Below are positions 10,955-21,294 of a DNA stretch of 64,000 nucleotides, piece after piece. The position numbers and the translations under genes were made by a program. Source of the stretch: Aphrocallistes beatrix (Eukaryota; Porifera; Hexactinellida; Sceptrulophora; Aphrocallistidae). The notes under the pieces are model-generated. The model ran no database searches. It was not told the origin of the DNA and worked only from the letters and a program-made list of their open reading frames with translations. The DNA is taken from the NCBI GenBank assembly GCA_963281255.1, contig OY725493.1, positions 2,231,550 to 2,295,549 on the forward strand, written 5' to 3'. Every line of letters begins with the position of its first letter. Position 1 is the stretch's first letter.

Positions 10955-11375
10955 TCTGAGGCGCATTCATTAGTTCGAATTTCAAAGTAGTCGTTAGTTC
11001 GAATAATGTATGTTGTCATTAGTTCGAATATATGAACAACGTATTATTTGTTGCTAACACCGAAGTTAACAACGCATTTTTGAGGTACGAATTTCATTAA
11101 TACAATTGTTAAAAGTTTCTCTAATTTCTCATTTTCTCAGCAGAAAATGCTGCTTTTCCCTCAGTTCTTGTAAATATCTCTTCTAAATGTCACTCAGTGA
11201 CAGTATTACATTGAAAATCTATTCGAACTAATGACAGTACATTGAAAATCCATTCAAACGAATATCCTTCAATTTACATTAATTCTGAATTCGATTCGAA
11301 CAAATGATTGCATTACCAAAGTCGATTCGAACTAACGACTACATTGCAATTCGAACTAATGCTGCGTCCCCCTTT
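10955..11375. repeat. Hairpin element built on TTAGTTCGAA
   Basis: The left end (GAGGCGCATTCATTAGTTCG, then GTAGTCGTTAGTTCGAATAA) is mirrored at the right end (TTCGAACTAACGACTACATT, then TTCGAACTAATGCTGCGTCC). Extra copies of ATTCGAACTAATG lie inside. No coding sequence. MITE-like. Confidence 0.6.
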
Positions 11376-12127
11376 CCCTCTGCAGTTTCATAATTATGAA
11401 CCAGTGTGAAAACTGAAGAGACAATTTCTAATGAAATTAGTGAATTGTGCGGGGAAGTTTGTGGGTCAAACACTAGTCTGGATGAAATGCTGTTTTTTAG
11501 TTACTTTGCTGGTCAGCTGGTTTTGTACGGCAAGTGCTGGTTAAACTAGCATTTGGCTGGTTACTTGAGGTGTATGTAATATAAGTATATGAATACCAAC
11601 ATAAACTTATCAAGTTTTATGTACTCTTAGCGTGGGTCTCAAGTTTGAGTGAGCCCAATGCGGGTCACCCTAGTCACTAGGTACCATATCCGCCAGGTTT
11701 ATGATTCTGGGAGCCTGGTGATCATTCCGAAACCAGGTTTAGTATTATTTTCCGAAATGTCACGCCTATGTATTAAAAATTATTCGCATCAGAGATGTGA
11801 GTTCCTAGGGAATTCTGGACATCATTTTCAAATTTTCCTACTAATTGCTATTTCCTTATTTTTGAGAATATTCAGAAACAAATTAAACGGTCATTGTTTA
11901 CAAATGACAGTAATAGATACTTACTGGGCAACCCGGGGTATCCCGCCGCGCAAAACCGGAAAAAAAGGCTTCTGGATGTTTTAATAATATGGTTGAGAAA
12001 TAATTATATTCGAACCTCTTTTTGAGGGTGCCTCTCCGCCCATTTATGAAGGCGCTTCTCAGCATCTTATTGATGTGATACTTAAAACAAAGATGCCTAT
12101 TATAATCATACACTGCTTGATTAAAAG
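11376..12127. other. No supported gene
   Basis: A frame at 11649-11984 is open but unrecognised. No terminal repeat is seen. Confidence 0.3.
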
Positions 12128-12545
12128 TATTGTAACACCATAATGCTTTGTATCATAAATAATAATAAAATGGTCTATCTATGGACGCCAATCAATTAAA
12201 CCCACCAGGGTTAATGAAATCTAACATCAATTTCGAAATATACACACTCGAATAAATAAATCTAGAAGCTTCCTATAGATAATCCTTTCCAAAGCGTAAT
12301 TACTAGCACTGTACCACCTTGTGCCACTTGCCAACATTATATATTATGGGAACAAGTGGATCAAGGTAGCACAAGCGATATTAATTACCCTTTAGGCATA
12401 ATTAATGAATAGAAAACTTTTGTATAGATTTCGAATTTGGTATCAGATTTTCAGTAGTTGCCGTGATTTTAATGAATTAGTATCCATGGATAGACCCATT
12501 TTAGTATTATTTATGATGATGCAAAGTAATATGATGTTCCAATAC
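12128..12545. repeat. MITE-like inverted repeat
   Basis: GTATTGTAACACCATAATGC through AATGGTCTATCTATGG on the left is mirrored by CCATGGATAGACCCATTTTA through GATGTTCCAATAC on the right. The interior is non-coding and contains a smaller hairpin around 12301-12372. Confidence 0.55.
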
Positions 12546-12804
12546 CTTTGGCCAGGTAGTATATAATTAGTGATGGTATTGTTTTGATGAAGTTCACAAA
12601 TAATAAGCATAAATATTCGCTTCTACGTTTTCGAAAACCAGGATACCAAAGGGGGCCCAGATTATGCTAAGAGTCGAAATTTTAGAAAAAGGCGCAGTAA
12701 TTCAGAACCTTCCTTCACTTTTTTAGACTTAAGAATACACCGCTGAGTATAACGGATATTATACAAATTATATTTGAATACACATATTATGTACGTATAT
12801 ACTT

Positions 12805-13040
12805 GTATGTATAGTAAAACCTGAATATGATGAACTCAAAGGACTGGCTAAAAGTGGCCGTCACGTACACGTGGCTGCTGTTACTGACATCTTGATTATT
12901 TTCCGCAAGGCTAGTCAGTTGAGTAAATATACCATAACAAACACAAACGATGATATGTGCATACGAACTCGACCCTTTTGAATGCGCATGCGCCTCGACC
13001 CAGTGCGCATGCGCACTCGACTCTTCATTATATGGCTAAA
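12805..13040 (-). repeat. Long inverted repeat with GCGCATGCGC tandem, right copy
   Basis: Reverse complement of 10108-10372. GTATAGTAAAACCTGAATAT is the inner end and CAGTGCGCATGCGCACTCGA the outer end. Small differences show independent decay since duplication. Confidence 0.65.
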
Positions 13041-13269
13041 CATATTTAGAAATAGGGTCATTGAAATATTTCCATGTATCAGGCACTTCGCATGATGATA
13101 ACGCAAACAATAATGAGAGAATGATAATGAAATGCTACTCAATCATAGGCTATGACTCAATTCACAAAATTGTTACAAATTAATTAGTAGAAATAGGCTT
13201 TGTTTAGTAAAAACAATGCTGACGACAAGAAAATTTGTATAATGCGTATGGAAAATTGTATTTCGTATA

Positions 13270-13315
13270 TTGTCCAATGAGAGAAGCATTATGCATATTG
13301 TCTGGACATCATGCA
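13270..13315 (-). repeat. Outer inverted repeat, right copy
   Basis: TTGTCCAATGAGAGAAGCAT and TATGCATATTGTCTGG are the reverse complement of 9741-9783. Confidence 0.6.
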
Positions 13316-13399
13316 TATTGACTCAGAAAATAGCATTATACATATTGCCTAGGCATTATGCTAAATGGCCAATTTCTCATATTTCCCATAACATATACA

Positions 13400-13424
13400 T
13401 TAATCGAGTTTTAATAGTAAGGAT
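13400..13424 (-). repeat. Isolated 5' terminus of Helitron-like family B
   Basis: On the minus strand: A|TCCTTACTATTAAAACTCG, then ATTAATGTATAT. The rest of the family sequence does not follow, so this is a remnant or a relative that shares only the end. Confidence 0.5.
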
Positions 13425-13473
13425 TACCTTAAATATGCATCAATATGTGGGTATTAATTAGTGAGTGGATCAG

Positions 13474-13548
13474 AGGCACCCTAAGGGCGCTGCCGACGGA
13501 CACGAAGTGTCTGCCGACCGCCCAGCCCAAGCAAGCGAAGCGCGCTTG
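13474..13548 (+). repeat. 3' end fragment of Helitron-like family B
   Basis: The GC-rich block and the terminal hairpin GCAAGCGAAGCGCGCTTG followed by T are recognisable, though diverged (CCGACGGACACGAAGTGTCT). Confidence 0.6.
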
Positions 13549-13549
13549 T

Positions 13550-14115
13550 AACAGCAATACTACATGAGAACTTGCTAATTTCATAAATCAAATAGTCACT
13601 AAATCTAATGTGTCACCTAACAAAATGGATTAATCAATGTAAACCAGAAATTCGACCACAATATGATTCGGATTAAATACCTCTAGCTCATATTACTTAT
13701 TCTCGTCCAAGATGATCCTGGCATATTCTTCAAAATTTCCAGAATCGAATATTCTTTTTTTTGAGACATATTCAGCGAAATGACAGTGATTTCCTGAAAG
13801 GCAGAAAGTTATGAACCCCGCTAAGATGGTGGAAGAGGTAGGTTCAGCTGTCCCCAAATAAAATTGATGGCACGAGTAATTTCAAAGTGGCCGTTATAGA
13901 CAGGTGACCGCTATATAGAGTGGCCTTTATAGCAGGTTATACTGTGTTTACCGATTAAAAATAAAGCAATGCTGGCCGAGTTGGCACAATATCAATTGCT
14001 CAAATATCAATATTCTTTGATAGTATGTTACTCTAGGTTCTAACACGCTAATACGTTAATCTTGTTCCACTAAAACACATACATTTTCATTCAATATCAC
14101 TTGCTATTAGACCAA
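13550..14115. other. No gene seen
   Basis: AT-rich spacer. The phrase GGCCGTTATAGACAGGTGACCG at 13890-13940 looks like the worn end of a hairpin element, but no clear partner was found. Confidence 0.3.
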
Positions 14116-14663
14116 TCCTTACTATTAAAACTCGATTAATGTGTATATATATATATACAAGCGCGCTTCGCTTGCTTGCGCTGCGCGGCTGGCAGACACT
14201 TCGTGTCCGCCGGAGGCTCCCTTCGGTCGCCTGGAGGTGACATTGGTTAATTATAAGGGAGATAACATCTCTAAATATGTCCATCTTAGTGTTAAAACCG
14301 ATTTCACTCGAAAAATCACCAAATTTGTGAATTTAAAAATTTTTGATGCGTAATGATGACGTCATAACAAAGTGATGAGTCATCATTTTTTGATCATAGT
14401 TGCATCATATGTGAGACATGTTAGTATACAGATTCTATTAAAATTTCAGCCTTCTATCTCCTATAATGGCTGAGTAATGCCCGAATAACTGTGTTGCTTA
14501 ACTTTTAAAAATGTGACAATGACGTCATAATTCCATGATGAGTCGACATTTTCGTCTGAGCTCAGAACTTACTGGAGCCATAGCCAAAAGACTCCCACAT
14601 GTCAAAAATCAGCCTTCTGCGCCCGGCAGTTTCTTCAATCAATTCGTTACAGAGATATATATA
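14116..14663. repeat. Helitron-like family B, 5' end followed by an inverted copy
   Basis: A|TCCTTACTATTAAAACTCG at 14116 begins the element on the plus strand. After a (TA)n tract the sequence continues with a minus-strand copy, from the CAAGCGCG 3' hairpin near 14158 to GTTACAGAG at 14653. This is best read as one copy that landed in the TA tract of another. It contains two TGACGTCA palindromes. Confidence 0.7.
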
Positions 14664-15202
14664 TCCTTACTATTAAAACTCGATTATTGTATATATATAT
14701 ATATATATATCTGTAACGAATTGATTGAAGAAACTGCCGGGCGCAGAAGGCTGATTTTTGGCATGTGGGAGTCTTTTGGCTATGGCTCCAGTAAGTTCTG
14801 AGTTCAGAGCAAAATGTCGACTCATCATGGAATTATGACGTCATTGTCACATTTTTAAAAGTTAAGCAACACAGTTATTCGGGCATAACTCAGCCATTAT
14901 AGGAGATAGAAGGCTGAAATTTTAATAGAATCTGTATACTAATACGTCTCACATATGATGCAACTATCATCAAAAAATGATGACTCATCACTTTGCTATG
15001 ACGTCATCATTACTCATCAAAATTTTTAAAATTGACAAATTGTGTTTTTTCGAGTGATATCGATTTAAAACTAAGATGGACATATTTAGAGATGATATCT
15101 CCCGAATAATTAACCAATGTCACCTCCAGGCGACCGAAGGGAGCCTCCGGCGGACACAAAGTGTCCGCCAGCCGCGCAGCGCAAGCAAGCGAAGCGCGCT
15201 TG
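14664..15202 (+). mobile_element. Complete Helitron-like element, family B reference copy
   Basis: The element starts A|TCCTTACTATTAAAACTCG, has a (TA)n tract, then TCTGTAACGAATTGATTGAA, two TGACGTCA palindromes, an AP-1-like TGACTCA, the GC-rich block and a terminal hairpin (CAAGCG, loop AAGCG, CGCTTG), and ends CTTG|T. The 5' TC, the 3' hairpin and insertion between A and T are Helitron traits. The end is CTTG rather than the classical CTRR. It is about 539 bp and encodes nothing, so it must depend on proteins supplied in trans. Confidence 0.65.
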
Positions 15203-15377
15203 TACCACTGAAATTACAAATGTTAAAATATACAACAATGTACAAAATAAAAGCAGTGTCCATTTTCAAATATACAAACAATAACATAAACTCTAATACT
15301 ACATACTAGGAAACTGAAAACTGGCACATATGCTCCCTACATTGATTAATTTTCATTAATCTCACTAATATCTGTAT

Positions 15378-18121
15378 TTAAGGAGAAAAATCCTCAAGCA
15401 TAGACAAATTCCAATTATGCTTCAGTCCACTTGTTTGGGAGTAATGGTTTCTCTGAGCTTCAAGACAACGATCATCCCATAGCCAGGAATGGTACTCAAA
15501 ATCAAAAAAAGATATCCGAATTCCATCCTTGTCAAAGTCAGTGCACATATCTGGAGTCAACTTAAAACCATCCGAGAAACAGTAACCTTCAAGCATCAAT
15601 TTATTTCGGGTTCTCAGGCTCGCTTCATTTATAAGAAAGGGATCCCAATGTTCAGCAACATTAACAGATTCTCTAATTCTTTTATAATGAAGAACAAACT
15701 TAGGGAAAGGCTTTTTCATTTCATCGGTAAATTCTGGAAACTTTGTCAACTCAGTATCTCCGTCCCAATCGGTGACTGACTGTGATTCTTCCATATGCCA
15801 CACGTACTCATCACGATGATAATACCAAACATAATTCATCATTATGTGATACTGAGCTATGTTCGGAATATCCAGTACAATCTTTGAAAAGACTTTATCA
15901 AAGGGTTCACCGTGTACATTCTCAATGTATTTCCTCAGTTCAATCAAGTGCTTGGTTTTAATCACAACTGGAAAATAGTTCATTGCTCTGAAAACTTGCT
16001 TAAGTTTAAGAAATTCATAAGTACTGCGTTTAGCATCCGCTGACCAACCATCTAAACTTGGACCATAAAGCCCATGAACACGAGGCTTGTCACCCTCGAA
16101 GAACATGTCCTCATTTACGAGAGTGTTGAACCAAGAGTCTGAGTCGATGAAGCCAATGTACTCCTTTGTAGTATAATTGTCTGCCCAATGCATGCTCCAT
16201 TGCATTCTATTTTTGGAATTAGGCCCATAGTTGTGTTTATCGATTTCATAGTAGACTCTTGGGTAGGGATACTCCTTCTCTCGCCTCTCACCGAATTGGT
16301 GGTCTGTTTCCTTCTCATCATCTAGCACTAGTATCAGACTCATAGGGCTACTCTCTTGCCAAAAGAATTTTCCAGTCCATGCAAAAATTTTGTCATAAAA
16401 CGTCACCAGTGGTGGACTAAGCTCAGAATAAGTTGTTGACATTCTAAGGTATAGATCTAGTTTACTGCTCTTTCCTTCTTTTTCTTCCAAAATTTGCTTT
16501 TTTGAGTCACAATTTTTAATTTCAGATGAGATAGTTTGCAAGCATTTGTATTCTTCGCTAATGATTGGAAAGTTGTATCCAACTTCGATAAGTGCAGTCA
16601 GCCATGTTTGCACGTTCAGAACCTCATCCGTTCCCCAATAGCCTTGTTCATAGAATTTTATCGCCAGCTGTTCCATTCTTTCGACTAGAGTCAGAGCATT
16701 ACTTTCCCAATTCAAAAGGAATGTGACTATATTATGATATGTTTGAACATTCCCGGTTCCATTTGAAGCGAAATTGGATGGATTAATATAACTTTCAACA
16801 AAACCCATGTTAAACCCTAATTCACACAAAATCCTCTGGATATACAAGTTTCTTGTATTATCTGTCATCAAAATTTGGTTGTTTTCCCATCGAAACAACG
16901 CAAAGAAAGCAGTATGGTCGTAGAGTATCGAGGTACTGTCATAGACAGCGAAAGTACCTAAAAGTTTATCATTATTATCTTAAATATAAAACTCCAAAGT
17001 TTTCATATATTGAAATGTCCATAGCACATGTGCCTTGGGTCCAGGGCACATGTGCCTTGGGTCCAGAGCACATGTGCCTTGTCCAGAGCACATGTGCCTT
17101 AAAGTCCAGGGCACATGTGCCTTAAGTTGTGAATAAGAAAATCAGTATTTGAGTAATTTCAAATCTATCCAATGTATACATTTTTCACCATGCGAATAAC
17201 CATTGCAAATTGGATAACATTACATACGTACTTTTAGAACTTGTTAATACTAACTGAATAAATACCTTGTCGAAGTGCCAATTGCAATTTAGTGATGGGT
17301 AATTCCTTCTCGGATTTAGTTCCCGACTTTACTATAAGTTTGATTATTTTCACATTTTCCTTTTTGAAATTAGTACAATTAAATTCGTTATTTTTCAAAT
17401 AATGATGACCATCAACCTTATCACTTGGCGGATTATAGAATCCGCTTATCCATAAGCCAGCAGGAGCTTGAGCTATAAAACTTTGGTACGATGAGAAAAA
17501 ATGTTCATCACTTGATACAAGTACATAATCTTCTATCTCTTCAAAAGTTGGAATTGAAGGGTTCTCAAGAAGGGATTCCTCATCTGTGTCATAAATGACT
17601 TTGGCACCGTGAATTATGGCATAAATATGCCCGATATTCTTCACGAAATGCTGAAGATGTTGAGCAATGTTTTCTAGGTAAGACTTGAGAAATAGATTCT
17701 GTTCTTCATGTGTTAGCACGATAAAATGCTCGCTTTTCAGTAGTACATATTCTGCTTCGATTGACTTTTTATGGAGAATTACTACACAGCACCACTCAGA
17801 ATCTTTTTTCTCAACAATATACTTAAACATTCCTACCGCTTTCATCGGTATATGTTCTGGTGAAACGACAATCCAACGCCTACAACGATTTTCACTATTG
17901 GAAATTTTTTCTTCTTTTTGTTTATACTCGTGATTTTTGAATATTATTTCTCCTTTGTAAATTTGTTGATTATCATTTTCGTTGGGATTAAATTGGCTCA
18001 AAGTTAGCATTATTATATGCACCTTTTGTGAATTGTCCTCATATATCAAATTTTCAAAATATATCGCTGAGAAAACAAGAATAAAACTAATTGCAACGAA
18101 GACTATTTTAAATTTTCTCAT
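15378..18121 (-). CDS. DUF288/STELLO-like Golgi glycosyltransferase, two exons, 811 aa
   Basis: Exon 1 is 18121-17266 and exon 2 is 16957-15378. The 308-bp intron has donor CAAG|GTATTT and acceptor CTTTTAG|GT, and joins in phase (RQ-G-TFAVYDSTSILYDH). Residues 7-26 form an uncleaved signal anchor, as in a type II Golgi protein. The core WIVVSPEHIP (83-92), YAIIHGAKVIYDTDEE (167-182, with a DTD motif) and GTFAVYDS...AFFALFRW fits the DUF288 family known from plant STELLO proteins and nematodes. The second half holds IGFIDSDSWF (DSD near 557-559), a second DxD-like site that could bind a metal-sugar nucleotide. The first ATG precedes the anchor and is the natural start. Substrate unknown. Confidence 0.75.
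16958..17265 (-). other. Intron of the DUF288 gene with an E-box minisatellite
   Basis: GT..AG intron. Between 17024 and 17122 it carries five copies of a unit of about 21 bp, GCACATGTGCCTTGGGTCCA. Each copy contains the palindrome GCACATGTGC, an E-box of the CACATGTG type. Confidence 0.8.
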
Positions 18122-18198
18122 TCCTTCTGAGATTCGCTAGGAAGGGTAGAATTTCTAAAAAGATTGATTTGATTGATAAAACTATAGTTTTGCAATTA

Positions 18199-18506
18199 CA
18201 CTCGAACCTCTCTTATCCGGACCTCCGATATCCGGGCACCTCTCTCAACCGGGCAGCCCTTTCGACATTTAGTCAATATGCATTGTCCTATTTTCAAGTC
18301 AATTATTAACCACAATTCCAGCAATCATTATCATGTAATATTATTTTTTGACATTAATATGTAATTAGTAAAACTGTGGGTTTTGCGTACTCGTATATTG
18401 TCTTGGTACGTAAATATAATAGAATAACCTCATGTGCATAGACATGTTTTCGAATTATCCGGGCACCCTCCGGTCCGGCACTGCCCGGATAATAGAGGTT
18501 CGAGTG
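18199..18506. mobile_element. pogo/Tigger-like MITE with TA duplication
   Basis: The ends CACTCGAACCTCTCTTATCC and GGATAATAGAGGTTCGAGTG are inverted and flanked by TA on both sides (18197-18198, 18507-18508). The terminal phrase resembles pogo-type ends. The interior is non-coding. It sits just upstream of the DUF288 gene start. Confidence 0.75.
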
Positions 18507-18509
18507 TAT

Positions 18510-19811
18510 ATTCAAATATTATATACAGCACTATCTTGCTGTTAATAGCCGTTTGAGCTATTGCCAAAGCTAGTATAACAAAAATGGCTAACATAAAACT
18601 GGGATTCGTGGATTCAAAATTTTTGTTGTTAACGGTTGCTTTTAACAGCATTTGGCCTGCTGTTTGCAGTTAGCTAATCTATTCATTATTTGCTAATTAC
18701 GTATATAATTAGTATTATATTTGTCATGTGAATCTGACTCATTGAAAAAAATATAAAAATTTCATCCGTTTCCTTCCGTCATAATGACACCTGGATCCAC
18801 GTGAGTATATTCTGCCAAGAAAGGTGTTCATTGCATTAATTTTGTTTCAGACTATACTCACGTGGTATCGAGGTGCATTTAAGCAGGATGCAAATGACTG
18901 TAATTTTTATATGTTTCAAATTATACCATTATAGAAAAGTCTTGGATATATTACAATAAAACTAGATTAGTATGTGCTCGAGATAAGATTACCTCGGTTT
19001 AGTATAATAGATATTTTTAACTAAGCAAAACTTGGTTTGTGCGTACTTATGGAGAGTACGTACAATAATTCCTTACCGAAGAGGGACGTCTTACCGAGTT
19101 CTACTGTGTTATTAATGCTTTACCATACTTGTACTATATACCACAATTAGAATATTCGTCCGAAATAATTGAACTTAATTTCTTGCGTTTCCAAACGAAT
19201 AATTGCGTTAAAATTAATATTCGTTACAAATTTTTAGAAAACCACATTATTTTTCAATTTTATTTTAATAAAATAATAGCATACTAACAGCAATGGTCGC
19301 AAATTGCGAACCCACTTAGTGAACATTCGGTTATTATGAACTAAATCTACGGAGCCAGTGGAGTAGTCACGACCGGTATGGGCATTGCCGGGTCAATTTT
19401 GATATCTGCGATACAAAATGTTCCTGAATTATATAAACTCTCTGTATTATGAACATAATTTTGGGTTTCCTGAGTGTTCATAATTCACTCCTGCAATGTA
19501 AATCTATATTTCTTCTAAACTATATATTTCTCGGACATTTTGAATAGTAATAGTTATAACTAAGAGTTATTTGCAAAAAATGCATTAATAATTGAAATAA
19601 TTCAACAGATAATTTTTTTTTAAAAAAAATTGGATTTTACTAGAAAGAAATCGGACGACAATATGCTTACAACCCTGTAGAAAATTTTCTAATTGTTTCA
19701 TAAATGCGTGATCTAACTAATGAACAGAGCAAAAATTCACACTAAAACCTGAAGGATCCATTTTTTGGTAATTTTGACACTTTTTTTACCATAATTCTCT
19801 TTTTATTCCTA
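18510..19811. other. No gene seen
   Basis: AT-rich DNA. A small inverted repeat at 18796-18870 (CACGTGAGTATA/TATACTCACGTG) and a worn hairpin at 19290-19490 (GTTCATAA-type phrases resembling the MITE at 23566) are the only structure. Confidence 0.35.
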
Positions 19812-19812
19812 A

Positions 19813-20144
19813 CAAGCGCGCTTCGCTTGCTTGCGCTGCGCGGCTGGCGGACACTTTTTTGGTCCGCCGGAGGCGCCTGTGGTCACCATTGATTAATTAT
19901 ATGGGAGATAACATCTCTAAATACGTCTATTCTACTAATAATTATAATCGATATCGCCCGAAAGATCACCAAAATTGTAAATTTTTTAAATTTAGATGCG
20001 TAACGATGCGTAAAAATGTCTGAGTTATAGTCGAAAAACTGAAATTTCTAATTATAAAAAAGGTGACAATGACATCATAATTCTGTCAACATTTCCATAG
20101 CCGAAAGACTCCCACAAACATTGATTGAGTTTTAATAGTAAGGA
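19813..20144 (-). mobile_element. Helitron-like family B, short diverged copy
   Basis: On the minus strand it begins A|TCCTTACTATTAAAACTCA, lacks the TA tract and part of the body, and ends in the CAAGCG/CGCTTG hairpin with CTTG|T. About 332 bp. Confidence 0.65.
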
Positions 20145-20594
20145 TATCAAAAATGTGTCTGTTCATTAAGTTCTACTCTTCGAGATCTATTAAAAACAGT
20201 TGAGTTTTCGCTTCTATGTTGAATTTGCAAAAAGTAATCACACTTTAAGTGCTGAAAAAAAGTCTCTGATAATAGGATTTAAAAAATATTTATATATATT
20301 AGTGGGTAGTCAATTTCCTTTAGTTTTAATTCCTTTGTAATATTAAATAACATTCAAATATCTTTATTCAACAACTTAAAGCAGTACTTAACTTCAAAAT
20401 ATGCTATTTCAAATATTTTCACCTTCAAGTGTGCAAAACTGGTTATTCATCCTTGGCGACCCAAAAATAACCCCATCTGATAGTGCCGGAATCCCAGATC
20501 TATAACTTCTTTCAAACATGCCAGATTATCATTTGAATTCTGAATTCGTATCCAGCAGCATTGAATTTCCAGCTATTAGATATATATATATATT
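20145..20594. other. No gene seen
   Basis: AT-rich spacer without recognisable features. Confidence 0.35.
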
Positions 20595-20709
20595 GACCAC
20601 ATTTGGAGAACCTTTTGGTTGTCCGTGCCTAGCAACGGCCAGGAATTTTTTCACATTCCTGGCCGTTGCTAGGAATCCGCGGTCAAATAATTCTCTAAAT
20701 GTGGTCAAT
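20595..20709. repeat. Small hairpin element
   Basis: TTGACCACATTTGGAGAA and TTCTCTAAATGTGGTCAA form the outer stem. GCCTAGCAACGGCCAGGAA and TTCCTGGCCGTTGCTAGG form the inner stem. The flanking CCAGCTATTAGATATATA adds a TA tract. The short frames across it on both strands are by-products of the symmetry. Confidence 0.65.
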
Positions 20710-20754
20710 GTGTAGATCAAATTGCTGGAAATACTTGCATTATACATACTTGCA

Positions 20755-21235
20755 TTATATCGGTAACGAGTTGATTGAAGAAACTGCCGGTCATAGAAAG
20801 CTGATTTTTGGCATGTGGGGGTCTTTTGGCTATGGCTCCACTAAGTTCTGAGCTCAGAGCAAAATGTCGACTCATCATGGAATTATGACGTCATTGTCAC
20901 ATTTTTAAGTTAAGCAATACAGTTATTCGAGCATAACTCAGCCATTATAGCAGATAGAAGGCTGAAATTTTAATAGAATCTGTATACTAACATACCTCAC
21001 ATATGATATAACTATCATCAAAAAATGATGACTCATCACTTTGTTATGACGCCATCATTACTCATCAAAATTTTGGTGATTTTTCGTGCGATATCGATTA
21101 TAACAGTAGGGCAGACGTATTTAGAGATGTTATTTCCCTTATAATTAATCAATGTGACCCAGGCGCCCAAAGGGCGCCTCCGGCGGACACTTTGTGTCCG
21201 CCATCCGCGCAGCGCAAGCAAGCGAAGCGCGCTTG
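20755..21235 (+). repeat. Helitron-like family B, copy lacking the 5' tip
   Basis: It starts at GGTAACGAGTTGATTGAAGA and runs to the 3' hairpin and CTTG|T. It carries one intact TGACGTCA and one mutated to TGACGCCA. Confidence 0.7.
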
Positions 21236-21294
21236 TTCATTAAAATAAGTTATGTTCATTCCCAAATTTCGCAATCAATTCGTAATCGAAACAT

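Noticed and set aside
13860..13945. Possible MITE end (GGCCGTTATAGACAGGTGACC)
   Set aside because: Resembles other hairpin element ends, but no inverted partner or target duplication could be identified.
16115..16321. Extra minus-strand frame inside the DUF288 exon
   Set aside because: It overlaps the conserved 811-aa frame in another phase and lacks any feature.
20518..20747. Overlapping 65-72 codon frames on both strands
   Set aside because: Both cross a near-perfect hairpin, so the two peptides are forced mirror images of the same arms.
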